Origin: Desulfobacterales bacterium
GTDB taxonomy: Bacteria > Desulfobacterota > Desulfobacteria > Desulfobacterales > JAIPEE01
Direction: 5' to 3'
NCBI GenBank assembly: GCA_021737275.1
Contig: JAIPEE010000032.1
Coordinates: 1-47,903 of the forward strand
DNA: 47,903 nucleotides
The stretch's first letter is position 1. Every line of letters begins with the position of its first letter. This document shows, in pieces, positions 1 through 9,615 of this stretch. A program made the position numbers and the translations under genes. The notes below the pieces were generated by a model, which was not told where the DNA came from, searched no databases, and saw nothing but the letters and a program-made list of their open reading frames with translations.

Positions 1-137
1 AGTACGCCGAAATTAAATAAAAAATACGCGCCTCGCGCCCGTAGGAAGTACTCTTGGGGTGCATATGGAGCTTTTCACCCTAACTACCGGGCATAAATAC
101 TTAGCCATCCTAGGTTTGAGGTTTTTACGAGTTTATC
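1..137. repeat. MITE-like element, copy A (cut by window start)
   Basis: This is the 3' part of a miniature element whose other copies lie at 9867-10042, 18603-18757 and 42555-42752. It ends with TTTTTACGAGTTTATC, the same terminus as the 18603 copy. Read on the minus strand it carries a 22-bp module (TTTATGCCCGGTAGTTAGGG followed by TG) at the second of the two sites where copies differ, and none at the first. It also holds about 26 bp, found in no other copy here, between CATATGC and GAGGCGCG. The left terminus lies outside the window, so target duplication cannot be tested. It lies downstream of the 3' end of pilY1. Confidence 0.8.
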
Positions 138-175
138 AACATTCGGGTTTCGAAATTGTTTCGAATTTCGATATT

Positions 176-217
176 CGTCTTTCGTGCTTTGTCTTTCGTG
201 CTTCGTCTTTCGTATTT
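176..217. repeat. Three tandem 14-bp repeats
   Basis: The unit CGTCTTTCGTGCTT occurs three times in direct tandem: the second copy starts with T instead of C and the third ends ATTT. It lies between the miniature element and the end of pilY1. No coding frame or known site type is evident. A slippage-prone spacer is the simplest reading. Confidence 0.75.
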
Positions 218-244
218 CTCAACCTTTTCGTGAATGACGACAGA

Positions 245-278
245 GGCTGCCGGGTACCTTTGCAAGCCCCCGACAGCC
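245..278 (-). terminator. Hairpin downstream of pilY1
   Basis: GGCTGCCGGG (245-254) can pair with CCCGACAGCC (269-278) over ten positions, one of them a G-T wobble, with a 14-base loop. It lies 34 bases past the pilY1 stop in the direction of transcription. There is no clear T-tract after it on the minus strand, so it could be a weak or Rho-dependent terminator, or only an mRNA 3'-end stabilising structure. It is the last structured element of the minor-pilin operon. Confidence 0.35.
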
Positions 279-311
279 ATCATCAGTGATAGTATGCTGC
301 TCTATTAGTAA

Positions 312-3300
312 TCAATCACGATACTCCTTCCACTTGGAGCGCCCGGTGGTAAAGTCCTTAACCGGCAAATTGTCCTGATTGATCTCTTTGATCTCACCGG
401 TACTGGTCTGGACAAATGCCTTTGTTCCATCACCATCCTCATCTCCTGACCCGACATGGAGATTCGGGGTGGTAGCCATACCCCTTCCAAGGGTCAGCTT
501 ATTCTTGACATTGCCACTGGGATCAATACCAAAGATATCTTCATACCATGATGTTCCGGTCTTGTAATACACAGCATAGAGGTAGGCGCTGCCTTCTGCC
601 TCGCACACGCCGCTGTTTGGCTGATACGTGGTAAAGGTGACAAGCCCGCCAAGGAGGGTGGCCTGGCCGACATTCTTTTCCCGGTTTTCATAGGGCCAGA
701 AATCCTTGTACCAGCCATCCGTGCAGTTATTTTTATAGTTTTTGTCATTATAATCCGAACCTGAACAAGTGGGCAGTTCCGTACAGTTATTGTTTATGCA
801 CCTGCCTGTTCCAGCGATATACTTCTCCATCTTGTCGAAATAGGGGAGATCCAGTTTACTGCCTGGGGGCAGAATCTCGCCGGAAGCATACCAGGGCATA
901 CAACCATAGCCAGCGATGGGGGCTCGCTCACCGTCAGAGTTCACATCAATTGTTTCTCCACATTCCAGGGCCGCATTTTCTTTATCGGTACCCAGCGGCA
1001 CCAGGATTTCATCTACCTTAACCAACCCTTTTTCTCCGGGATCATTACCGGCAGTATCAAACAACTCCACTTCATGCCATAGCAGCTTCCTCTTTCTGTT
1101 TGCTCCATCATCTACAATTTCCATGGGTTCCTTCAAGCCATAGTAGCTCTGCTGTTGATGATCAGTCTTGTCCTCCGGGGAGAAAAAACGGCCGGTGCCG
1201 AAATAAATCCAGAAGTTATAGCCATCGGTACCCACAGAGGCTGCGGCAGTTACCGGCTGTAATGGATGCCCGGCAATTTGAGGTCTAACCCCATTAGGGT
1301 AAGTACCAAAGTCAACAGTGGTGCTGGAACCAAGGTTAAGCAGTGTATTCACCCTCCAGCTATCTGGTGTCGTAACCGGGTCTCCACCGGCTTTACCGAC
1401 AATGTGCCCACCGGGTTCCATGACCAGCCGATACATATGGCCGCCACCACTCCAGTAAGTTGTGCCATCAGGATAGGTACCGAAGCCCACATTTCCAAAC
1501 CTGTCCACCTCTCCTTCCACGGTACCGAAATAGACCGCATCTGACTTATACTCTTGGTAGCTGGGGTTAATATCATAATCAACGGTTATCATATCAGAGA
1601 CAAATGATCTGATTTGAGCCCCTGACGGGGCATAGGTTCCACCAGGATTACCAGCCGTGGGAACACCGGCAGGAATGCGCAGCGGGGTACCATTAGTCAG
1701 CCACTTAAGAGGCAAGACACTGATTTTGGAGCCCTGGTCACTCATGCCCTTCATGGCATCACTGCTGCTGGAATTGGCATCATGGGGCCCGCTTCCCAGG
1801 ATCAGATACCACTCATTGGTATCATCACTGGTATCAACCGGATCCACACCGTTATCTTTAATGATAGCCATTGTCGGAATCACTGAAGAGTAACCGAGAT
1901 CGACAGTGCCGGTACCGGTTTTTTGAGTCAACTCACCAAGAAGTACAGGCGGTTCCTCTGGATTGGTGATATCGAGGATGAAATAGGAGGAGATGAACTC
2001 TCTGGTATCTGTCGCATCACCAGAAAGTTCACTTGCCAGTATTGGTGAACCGCCATAGCGCATACCGCCAACCAGAATGGTTCCCCAGCCGTTGGTATGG
2101 ACATCGTCAGGTGGAAAAATCTGCACATCAAAAATCCTCGGCCGTTGATCGACGAAATATTTGTGGATATAATTCGGGTCAGTGAGACACTTGAGATGTG
2201 GGTGCAGATTATAAGGGACATAGGCCCACATTTCCTTGCCCAGAGGAGGCCCATTATCATTATAACCGTTGGCTAAATTACGATCATAGCCAAGGTAGAA
2301 TTTGTTATTCACATCATTGTAAAAGCCACCATTAACCGCATGGAGCATGCCGTCATTGGCACCAAAATAGACCATGTGGCGGCGTTCTTTCCACCTACTG
2401 AGAAACTCGGCATAGGAATAATCATTGTAGATGAGATGGTAGCCTTCAGCCGGGGCGGCCACGGTCATGGGGGTTGAATGGATAATATCCCCCAGGCGCC
2501 AGGTTGTAGAGTACGTATTGGCAGGGATGTCAGGATCATTCAGTAAGGACTGCCTGCTGCGCATTGCGGCATCAAGCTGCCCATTTCCATTGGTATCCTC
2601 ATCGGCATCAAGGCTACCGTTACCATTAACATCCTCAGCCTCAAGATCTTTTCCACGCATCCACCTGATAATCTTATCCACTTCTTTGGTGTTTGCGACA
2701 TCAAAATCCGACGGGTTAAGAGCAGGCCCACCGTCTGCATCGGCCTCAAAATCAACGGTTTCGCCAATATCAACCACGCCGTCATTATTACTATCCTTCC
2801 AGGTAAAAATATACCTGTGTCGATCGATGGCTGCGGTGAAATCAGCGGAACTGACGGCAGACCTGTTTGTCGCAGTCTGCAGAACGTCAGCGGCAGCAGG
2901 AATAACCGGATAGTCGGACAACCACTGGCTGGCAGACCAGAGGAAGTGCACTTGCTCCAGGTCAGTGACGTTGTTGCATCCAGCAGTATACCCTGCTCCC
3001 GTTGTTTCTATAGGAAAAACAGAGGTGTTCCAGCATGCCCGTGTTTTTTCCTCTCCGGGTGTATTGTCAAAGAAGATAATGACCCGCTTGTCGTGGCCAT
3101 CAATTACCCCATTATTATTCAAATCTTCATACTTGGTGTCAAAATGGCCATCATCATCCAGATCTTCACCGGGGAGATCAAAAACACCATTTCCGTTCAA
3201 GTCCTCGGTGAGGTCAAGTTCACCGTCATTATCACCGGCCTCATCCTCGCCAGGGTCCATGACACCATTACAATTAGTATCCTCACCGCAATCAAGATGA

Positions 3301-6300
3301 TTATCACCGTCAAGATCCTCTGATGGCTCCAGCTGACGGTTGCCATCGGTATCCTCGTACATAAAGCCGTTTTCATCGAGAAAGAGTCCGTGGACATCAC
3401 CTGCCCAGGCTACTTTTGTTTCATTCACTCCCGTTCCTCTGACCATTTCCGGCCAGAAGATGGCCTGATAGATAGCGCCTTCACCACCACGGGCCGAGGA
3501 AATAACAGAAGCAGCGGAACCGGCAGAAGACCTGTTCCTGAGCTCGTTGATGACAAGGAGTAATTGAGCTTCAAGTGCCGCAGGATTTTCTCCTCTCAAT
3601 GCTGTTTCAAAACCGCCTCCATTGGCAGCAGCACTGTCCATTAAAAGAGCCGGATTACATTCAGCAGGGTCACCAACTGCTGTTGAAACATTACGCAGTG
3701 CGCCGGCAGTGACAATATAAGTGGTTAGATTTTTCTTGGGTTTCAGACCAAAAGGAGCGTCCGCTTCGGGCAGGCCCGCGTTACCGGCAGGATAGACGGT
3801 AAACTCATTATGTTCATCGTAAGCAAAATAGACAAGATCATCCATATAGGTACTGCCCAGGAGGCCGCCTGTACACTGGTCTGCCACGAGATCATCCGCT
3901 GTCCCCTCACCATCATCAATAGGAACAGTATTAAAATTGCCGGCAAAAGTGGCATCTCCCCGTGCAAAGGCTTCGACCTTCGGATTAATATCAGCGGTTG
4001 AAGCACCCTCGCTGATGATCAGGATAGAGTTCGCCTGGCAGTGGTTGACAACCGGGTCAATAAAAAAGTCCCAACTCAACACAGCATCATACAGGGGTCC
4101 GCTCAGACCCAAAATGTTTGCTTCAGCCTTTAACGTCGACACACCTCCGGCAAGGGTCTGATAGAGTTTTCCACCATGGCTGACAATATCGTTGTCATTA
4201 TATACTGTACCATCACTCCAGGCTCCCCGGTAGGAAGCGACTGCGGTCCAGTTTACTCCGTTATCAGTGAGCAAGGCCCCCCCATCGGAGTAGCCGCCCT
4301 TGAGAGTCCGATAAAGTGATCCCCCTTCCAAGAGATAGGAATCCGGTCCATAGTAATAGTTGTTCTGCCACCCGGCGGTGACATCGCTGTCGGTCTGAAA
4401 ATCCCCTATATTGAGGCGCACATCAGTGTTTTGGGTGTAGTAGCCAAGGGCATTATAAACGGCCTCGGCAACCGGTGTCCATGATGTGGCACGGACATCA
4501 TTGACCGCATCAACCAGCTCAGCAACATGCAGCCTGCCGGTCTCAGTCGTCTGGCTGCCAAGTCTGATCCGGGAGATAACCTGTGCTCCGTCACGGTTGG
4601 TTCCGGGACAGTATTTCTCCATCATGGTTGTTGTGGTACCGACCGCACATTCCGTCTCTGCCCCGACACCGTTAAATGCCATGGCGCCGATACGTAGATC
4701 GGAGGCAGTGTTCTGTAAGATCCCGACAGGAGGGGTTGTTCGCAATCGCAATGCGGTCCCCTTCATCACGTTCATGGGGACATCAACTCCAAGCTGGTTA
4801 AGCATACCGGAATCAATCAGCAGGGCCGGGATATTCCCGTAATCACCGGAAGTGGATGTCTCCTGATCGGTGGGATCAATAACCTCTGGAATATTCAAAT
4901 CGTTGCAGTAGTCTTCCATGGCCTTTTGTGTACAATAGGCTCCCTCGTCGGATACCACCAGAGCACCGATTTTCTGCGGTGTATTAAAAGGCAGCGTTGC
5001 CGGCAGGAGCGCCGTATCATCTGCCGTGAACCCCGGGACCCCGTCAAGGTCATTAGAAAATTCGGCACCAGTTCCACCACCACCTGCACTGTAGATTGCA
5101 TCCGTGGGGTCACACTGCTCCCCAGAAAGGGAGTCAACTTCAAAATCTTTCCATTTTGCTGTATTTTTACATCCTTTGCTTATGTCCAAAGCGTCTTTCC
5201 ACTCAAAACAAACCTGCGTGTAGGCTTCGCCACTGTCGTTTTTCAGCAGGTGTACAGTACCTCCAGGAGCTGTATAAGAATACTCGCACGGATCGCCGAC
5301 ACATTTTGTCAGGTCTTTTGAGCGGGGATCACAGGTTGCCCCGGCCGCTGATGAGCCGAGAGACCAGCATCGCCCGACATAGCCGACCCGGTCGACATTA
5401 TAGAGACGATTATTATCAAAAATTCCGTAACAGTGATAGGCATTGGACCAGTTGGCAATATCGCTGGGATCCATTGCCTGGTAAACCTCATAACAGTCGG
5501 CAAGGGCTTGAGTGACGAGATTCGAATTTTCAAGATCGCTTATATTCTGCCAGCAATCCTGCATGGCATGATTCAAGGCATTACGGGGATCAGCCGCTGA
5601 GTTAGTGGCCCCAAGACAGGTGTCAATCTCATTCTGCGCACCATTTATCCCATGGGTAAGGATCTTATCAACGGCGGCCTGGCAGGCGCCCGCACTATAT
5701 CCGGTGGCGGAAACGGCCAACACTTCAATTCTTGTGGTATCATCCACCCCGTCAATCCTGTCTTTTTTGAAGGGGTCCCCATCCGTTCGTGGCCCACGCA
5801 CTGCGAGGGTCAGAAAGCCCGCCCCCCCATCCAGTGCAACCTGCTTGACAAAGCGCGAACCTGAACAGCCCCGGTTTTCAGAAACTATCCGTTCGGCACC
5901 CGCATAATATTTGCCGCCGGTGAGAATACTCTTCTGGATATCGAACTTGGATGCCGTGAGCCAGTTGAGAAAATTGCCACTGACACCAAAGGCAGTGGTC
6001 CGGGTCGGCTTCACTCCTAATGGATCTGTGTAGAGAGTAATACAAATACCATCGCTGGTATACTTGGTATTTCCCGCCGCAGCTGCCGCCGTGGTACATG
6101 CTGCCTGGGCATCGGTCGCCGAGACTTCTTCATAATACCCCTCATCTATGCGAAGCCAGTTGGCTGCAAAATCCGTTTCATAGAGAGTGTCTCCGCTAGA
6201 TGTGTGACCAAGCAGGGCCTCAAAGATCATGCCCTCATAGGTGACAATATCACCAACGACATAAGCCGTCCCGGTCTGCCATCCAAAGGGATCGATCTCC

Positions 6301-7079
6301 ATCCAGGCCACACCTTTATCGGTCCATGGCTTGGTTCCACTTGCAGTGCCGCCACTCATAGCTTGATAATGGACATCTTCCCACTGGACCAAGTCTCCTG
6401 CGGAATAGACCGTTCCATTCACCCAGGTTTTAACGATTTGCCAGTCCGAAATACCGGTATCAGTATCCAAGTCATCCCCGGCAGCAGTGCCGCCACCAGC
6501 GGTATAGTATGAGTAGCCATCGATGGGGTTGTAGATAAAACTTTTTGGATGGAACACTTTACCAGCCTTCCAGATAGGGCGGGTTATGGGATTCCATTCA
6601 ACCTGTTCGTCGTCATAGATATTTGCACCGGATGAGGCAACGCCGGTAACGGTTAAGGCCTCGTATACCAGACCATTGGCGTATACCTTATCGCCGACAC
6701 TGTAGACCTTCTGCTCCCATAACGGCTGGACATCCACCCATTTGTACCAGGCTTCGATGAGTGATGGGGGGGTGTTGCCATCCTCCTTATAGGACTGAAA
6801 AGAACCGGCATACATGGTGTACGGATCGGTATTCAAATCAAGCGGGACATAGTTGTCGTCAAAACAGTTCGTGGCAGCATTGACATAGGCTGTATCCAGC
6901 ATACTTCCTGAATTGTCAAGCAGCATCAGCAGGTTGGACTTAACCCCAAAGGCAAGAAATGGTGGTTCAGAGTTTCCCCTGCTGCAGACATCGCTGGCAA
7001 TTGCCATGCCTGGCAACGTGGTTAAAATCACACCCATCAGCAAAATGTTCAGGAAAGAATAGTGCATATAATTTTTCAT
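312..7079 (-). CDS. pilY1: PilY1-type pilus tip/adhesin protein with inserted binding modules
   Basis: Large type IV pilus tip protein, about 2,255 residues, roughly twice the length of Pseudomonas PilY1. The chosen ATG at 7079 follows GGTGGGTG and opens a typical signal peptide (hydrophobic core, then MAIAS); the frame stays open upstream to a TTG at 7184 without a good ribosome site. A von Willebrand A domain begins with the metal site DNSGSM at about residues 55-60. Within it are three repeats of a W...Y..GD.V...G..Y.A pattern (about 120-164, 217-262, 266-311), and two related ones near 905-985, resembling CBM5/12 chitin-binding modules. Two acidic DxNxDG clusters (about 1240-1335 and 1430-1505) look like dockerin/EF-hand calcium loops. 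The C-terminal PilY1 propeller includes YFGANDGMLHAVNGG near 1570. Last gene of the minor-pilin operon. Confidence 0.93.
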   Translation of the reverse strand: MKNYMHYSFLNILLMGVILTTLPGMAIASDVCSRGNSEPPFLAFGVKSNLLMLLDNSGSMLDTAYVNAATNCFDDNYVPLDLNTDPYTMYAGSFQSYKEDGNTPPSLIEAWYKWVDVQPLWEQKVYSVGDKVYANGLVYEALTVTGVASSGANIYDDEQVEWNPITRPIWKAGKVFHPKSFIYNPIDGYSYYTAGGGTAAGDDLDTDTGISDWQIVKTWVNGTVYSAGDLVQWEDVHYQAMSGGTASGTKPWTDKGVAWMEIDPFGWQTGTAYVVGDIVTYEGMIFEALLGHTSSGDTLYETDFAANWLRIDEGYYEEVSATDAQAACTTAAAAAGNTKYTSDGICITLYTDPLGVKPTRTTAFGVSGNFLNWLTASKFDIQKSILTGGKYYAGAERIVSENRGCSGSRFVKQVALDGGAGFLTLAVRGPRTDGDPFKKDRIDGVDDTTRIEVLAVSATGYSAGACQAAVDKILTHGINGAQNEIDTCLGATNSAADPRNALNHAMQDCWQNISDLENSNLVTQALADCYEVYQAMDPSDIANWSNAYHCYGIFDNNRLYNVDRVGYVGRCWSLGSSAAGATCDPRSKDLTKCVGDPCEYSYTAPGGTVHLLKNDSGEAYTQVCFEWKDALDISKGCKNTAKWKDFEVDSLSGEQCDPTDAIYSAGGGGTGAEFSNDLDGVPGFTADDTALLPATLPFNTPQKIGALVVSDEGAYCTQKAMEDYCNDLNIPEVIDPTDQETSTSGDYGNIPALLIDSGMLNQLGVDVPMNVMKGTALRLRTTPPVGILQNTASDLRIGAMAFNGVGAETECAVGTTTTMMEKYCPGTNRDGAQVISRIRLGSQTTETGRLHVAELVDAVNDVRATSWTPVAEAVYNALGYYTQNTDVRLNIGDFQTDSDVTAGWQNNYYYGPDSYLLEGGSLYRTLKGGYSDGGALLTDNGVNWTAVASYRGAWSDGTVYNDNDIVSHGGKLYQTLAGGVSTLKAEANILGLSGPLYDAVLSWDFFIDPVVNHCQANSILIISEGASTADINPKVEAFARGDATFAGNFNTVPIDDGEGTADDLVADQCTGGLLGSTYMDDLVYFAYDEHNEFTVYPAGNAGLPEADAPFGLKPKKNLTTYIVTAGALRNVSTAVGDPAECNPALLMDSAAANGGGFETALRGENPAALEAQLLLVINELRNRSSAGSAASVISSARGGEGAIYQAIFWPEMVRGTGVNETKVAWAGDVHGLFLDENGFMYEDTDGNRQLEPSEDLDGDNHLDCGEDTNCNGVMDPGEDEAGDNDGELDLTEDLNGNGVFDLPGEDLDDDGHFDTKYEDLNNNGVIDGHDKRVIIFFDNTPGEEKTRACWNTSVFPIETTGAGYTAGCNNVTDLEQVHFLWSASQWLSDYPVIPAAADVLQTATNRSAVSSADFTAAIDRHRYIFTWKDSNNDGVVDIGETVDFEADADGGPALNPSDFDVANTKEVDKIIRWMRGKDLEAEDVNGNGSLDADEDTNGNGQLDAAMRSRQSLLNDPDIPANTYSTTWRLGDIIHSTPMTVAAPAEGYHLIYNDYSYAEFLSRWKERRHMVYFGANDGMLHAVNGGFYNDVNNKFYLGYDRNLANGYNDNGPPLGKEMWAYVPYNLHPHLKCLTDPNYIHKYFVDQRPRIFDVQIFPPDDVHTNGWGTILVGGMRYGGSPILASELSGDATDTREFISSYFILDITNPEEPPVLLGELTQKTGTGTVDLGYSSVIPTMAIIKDNGVDPVDTSDDTNEWYLILGSGPHDANSSSSDAMKGMSDQGSKISVLPLKWLTNGTPLRIPAGVPTAGNPGGTYAPSGAQIRSFVSDMITVDYDINPSYQEYKSDAVYFGTVEGEVDRFGNVGFGTYPDGTTYWSGGGHMYRLVMEPGGHIVGKAGGDPVTTPDSWRVNTLLNLGSSTTVDFGTYPNGVRPQIAGHPLQPVTAAASVGTDGYNFWIYFGTGRFFSPEDKTDHQQQSYYGLKEPMEIVDDGANRKRKLLWHEVELFDTAGNDPGEKGLVKVDEILVPLGTDKENAALECGETIDVNSDGERAPIAGYGCMPWYASGEILPPGSKLDLPYFDKMEKYIAGTGRCINNNCTELPTCSGSDYNDKNYKNNCTDGWYKDFWPYENREKNVGQATLLGGLVTFTTYQPNSGVCEAEGSAYLYAVYYKTGTSWYEDIFGIDPSGNVKNKLTLGRGMATTPNLHVGSGDEDGDGTKAFVQTSTGEIKEINQDNLPVKDFTTGRSKWKEYRD

Positions 7080-7180
7080 ATCACCCACCTTTGTAAGATT
7101 TCCAACCCCATTGATCCTTTGCTTGTTGCTCATATTTTTATCGTTCATTGCGTTACTGATTATAATATTTTTTTTGTCAA

Positions 7181-7807
7181 TCAATCGTAGTTGCAGCCAC
7201 CCTCAGTACCAACCAGATGCCGCCAGCCGAAAAGGATAATGGATTCACTATTTGATAATCCATTAAACTGGGAGTAGATGTTGACTATCTTTCCAACCCC
7301 GCCCTGTCCGGCTGCCTTTCCCTTTCCTTCATAACCGGCTGCCATCTGCAGGGCGCCACCGGGCAGCATTTGTGTTTCACCGCCCACATAGAGATGACCC
7401 ACGTCTATCCCGGAGGCGATGTTGGCGATGGGAAATGCGACGTCGGCTGTAGCGATATTGCCAATATCTGTCGGAGCCTCATTATCCTGCAAAAGAAGGT
7501 TACCATTCCTCTCATATACCCGCACAAGGGTGCCGCTAAGATCGGCTGCATTCTCAGGATCATTGTTTTTATTAAACCCTGTTGGACAATTAAAGGACTG
7601 TTCCACAATTTCAGTACCAAGAACGGCCCCGGCCTCTGCCTCGTAAAAGGTTTTTTTATGGATCTTATCATTCCCGGCAATCTGGAGTTCGATGGAGGTG
7701 TTTGTCGTGGTCGCTATGCCGATAATCGTGAGAACCAGCATGATCAAAAGGGAAGTGATAAGGATAAATCCCTTTTCATTTTCCATATGTTTTGGTTGTA
7801 TTTCCAT
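7181..7807 (-). CDS. pilX: Minor pilin PilX
   Basis: Minor pilin, 208 residues. The short leader ends ENEKG before FILITSLLIMLVLTIIGIA, the class III signal and hydrophobic helix of a type IV pilin. GNDKIHKKTFYEAEAG fits the PilX N-terminal family, in which the Phe-Tyr-Glu-Ala-Glu stretch is conserved. In Pseudomonas, PilX primes pilus assembly with PilV, PilW and FimU and carries PilY1. The ATG at 7807 follows GCGGAAC, directly after the pilV stop (13-base gap). An internal ATG seven codons later lacks a ribosome site. About 100 bases separate it from the chosen pilY1 start. Confidence 0.88.
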   Translation of the reverse strand: MEIQPKHMENEKGFILITSLLIMLVLTIIGIATTTNTSIELQIAGNDKIHKKTFYEAEAGAVLGTEIVEQSFNCPTGFNKNNDPENAADLSGTLVRVYERNGNLLLQDNEAPTDIGNIATADVAFPIANIASGIDVGHLYVGGETQMLPGGALQMAAGYEGKGKAAGQGGVGKIVNIYSQFNGLSNSESIILFGWRHLVGTEGGCNYD

Positions 7808-7820
7808 TATATTGTTCCGC

Positions 7821-8258
7821 TTACAGGTATTTTGCTTTGAGGTAATTCATGGTCATAGTTTTTGTTATCCCTGCTTCTGTTCTCTGGACAATGACTCGAA
7901 TTGATTTCGTATCCGGCATCACAAGGTCATCGGCAATGTTCCAGTAAATGGTGTAAAATCCATCTGCTGACACTATTGGACCACCATCTGCTGTGCCACC
8001 GGTTTCATCAAGGCCTGCTACCCCGTTAGGGGCAGTATCGTCTTCAAGAAGAGCGTTGTCATACTCCCAGGCAAAAATCTGTTCCAACTGGTCTGCACTC
8101 CAGTCCGAGGCAACAGTCAGGTGACTGGCCTGGCTATTACCTTTAATCGCGGTTACCTGCATGGTGGTGACAGCTGCTATCCCTATGGCCAGGATCACAA
8201 CAGCCACGAGAACTTCTATCAGAGTAAAACCCTGCTGAGTCAATACGTCTTTCTTCAT
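7821..8258 (-). CDS. pilV: Minor pilin PilV
   Basis: Type IV pilus minor pilin of about 145 residues. The prepilin site QQG/FTLIEVLVAVVILAIGI is followed by AAVTTMQVTAIKGNSQA and SDWSADQLEQI, typical of PilV, where the region after the helix is better conserved than the C terminus. The ATG at 8258 lies just after the pilW stop and follows GTGGGAA; a longer start at 8276 would overlap pilW by 14 bases and give six extra leader residues. Acts in the inner-membrane priming complex with FimT, PilW, PilX and PilY1. Confidence 0.86.
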   Translation of the reverse strand: MKKDVLTQQGFTLIEVLVAVVILAIGIAAVTTMQVTAIKGNSQASHLTVASDWSADQLEQIFAWEYDNALLEDDTAPNGVAGLDETGGTADGGPIVSADGFYTIYWNIADDLVMPDTKSIRVIVQRTEAGITKTMTMNYLKAKYL

Positions 8259-8262
8259 AGTC

Positions 8263-9030
8263 TTAAATTCCCACATTTCTGCATTCCACTCTCATGATCT
8301 GCATTCTCCTTCTGAAATTGTCATTTACTACCCAACCTTCAGCAGGTGTCACTCCATATGCTGCACCGGGTGTCCCGCCATACTCTGCAAGTTGTGAAGC
8401 TGGAGTATATGTTTGATTGTTTGTAACATTTCTATCTGGGTTATCAGCCCGCGCCAGAACAGAAATCACAACGGTCCGTACCTGACTCTCAACGGTTGTC
8501 AGGACACCATCCTGATCAAGATAAAAGAACTCCAGTTGCTCAATATTTTCTATTGCCTGCTGATGACCAGTGGCAACCTTACGACCGGTCCCTGCATCTG
8601 TGGTGATTGGAATATCTGTCGTCGTATTGTCAGCTGACACCGTTCTTCCCAGTGTCATTGGACCTGTAGCAGTTAACTTGTACAAATCATAAGCAATACG
8701 TTCCCCGGCATCATCAACATCCCCGTCCTCATTAAGATCAACAGTGAAAGACAAGAGATCCGGTTCAGCATTGACTATTTTAGCCTCACCTGATCCATAC
8801 TCTTCAAAGCCTGCCATGCGAATATCCCTGGTCAGCAAATGCAAGGCCGCACGAATATTTTGCTGCATGGCTGTTACGTCAAGCTGCGCACTATAATGCC
8901 GCTGCTGGTACACATATGTTGTGGAGATAGCCGTCAACACTATGCCGGAAATTGCCATGGCAATCATCAGTTCGACTAACGTGAAGCCGTTGCACTTTTG
9001 GTTTGAGAAGATTCCTTTTTGGGTCCACAT
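8263..9030 (-). CDS. pilW: Minor pilin PilW
   Basis: Type IV pilus minor pilin, 255 residues. Leader ending KCNG, then FTLVELMIAMAISGIVLTAI. The motif YVYQQRHYSAQLDVTAMQQN followed by IRAALHLLTRDIRMAGFE is the hallmark of PilW (and of GspJ-like pseudopilins). The long variable C-terminal half is consistent with a PilW globular domain. Encoded between the fimT-like gene (12-base gap) and pilV. The order W-V here is swapped relative to the V-W order of Pseudomonas aeruginosa. Confidence 0.88.
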   Translation of the reverse strand: MWTQKGIFSNQKCNGFTLVELMIAMAISGIVLTAISTTYVYQQRHYSAQLDVTAMQQNIRAALHLLTRDIRMAGFEEYGSGEAKIVNAEPDLLSFTVDLNEDGDVDDAGERIAYDLYKLTATGPMTLGRTVSADNTTTDIPITTDAGTGRKVATGHQQAIENIEQLEFFYLDQDGVLTTVESQVRTVVISVLARADNPDRNVTNNQTYTPASQLAEYGGTPGAAYGVTPAEGWVVNDNFRRRMQIMRVECRNVGI

Positions 9031-9042
9031 ATTTTTGCTCTA

Positions 9043-9555
9043 TTATTGAATTGTTACGTTCCCGGCTATGCTCTGATTTATAACATATTGCTTTGTTACT
9101 TCCAGATGCTTCAACCTGACTGTCCATTCAGGAGGCGTAGGAGGTACACCCAATGACAAGCCACGGGAGTCAAAGCCACTGGTTCCATTTGCAAAATCAG
9201 AAAAATAGATACAAACCCCACTGTCCATCACTTTATTTACAATCACATCTCCATCCTCGTCTGTAAACGTATAGCTGGTAGGGGTCAAACAATCTGGCAC
9301 AACAGTAAAACTGAATGTGACATCATTGTTGGTTTTGGCCGCATGCAGCTTTGCCTTTTGAAAATTGGCGTAGAGTTCATGGGTGGCTGCCTTCAGGTTG
9401 GCACTGGGAACCCATCGCATAAGTAATGGAAAAGCAATTGCACTGAAAATCGCTACAATAATTACAGTCATCACCATCTCAACCAAGGTAAACCCTTTAC
9501 TCTCAGGTCGATAGTGATGTGGCTGGCTTGATCTTTTCTTTGTTGTGTTTACCAT
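9043..9555 (-). CDS. fimT: GspH/FimT-family minor pilin
   Basis: First gene of the minor-pilin operon, 170 residues. Leader RPESKG, then FTLVEMVMTVIIVAIFSAIA and FPLLMRWVPSANLKAATHEL. The following LYANFQKAKLHAAKTNNDVT is the conserved GspH/FimT region (helix, then the start of the beta-sandwich). FimT/FimU-type pilins connect the minor-pilin tip complex to the main shaft; some FimT proteins bind DNA for uptake, which cannot be judged here. Which of FimT or FimU is the better name is not decidable by eye. Confidence 0.85.
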   Translation of the reverse strand: MVNTTKKRSSQPHHYRPESKGFTLVEMVMTVIIVAIFSAIAFPLLMRWVPSANLKAATHELYANFQKAKLHAAKTNNDVTFSFTVVPDCLTPTSYTFTDEDGDVIVNKVMDSGVCIYFSDFANGTSGFDSRGLSLGVPPTPPEWTVRLKHLEVTKQYVINQSIAGNVTIQ

Positions 9556-9615
9556 CTGACTTTAATCGACTCCATGAGTTTTTCTGAAAAAAGAGCTCTC
9601 TCCACTTTGTAACCA

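Noticed and set aside
176-217. CRISPR-like direct repeats
   Set aside because: The repeats are in direct tandem without spacers and only 14 bp long.
245-283. Sequence on the minus strand after pilY1 with GGGGGCTTGCAAAGGTACC, superficially like part of a GEMM (cyclic dinucleotide) riboswitch
   Set aside because: It lies downstream of the gene, the conserved core GCAAAGCC and the second paired region are absent, and a simple hairpin explains it.
7080-7184. Longer pilY1 start (TTG at 7184)
   Set aside because: No ribosome site; the extra 35 residues precede a normal signal peptide that begins at the ATG with GGTGGGTG in front.
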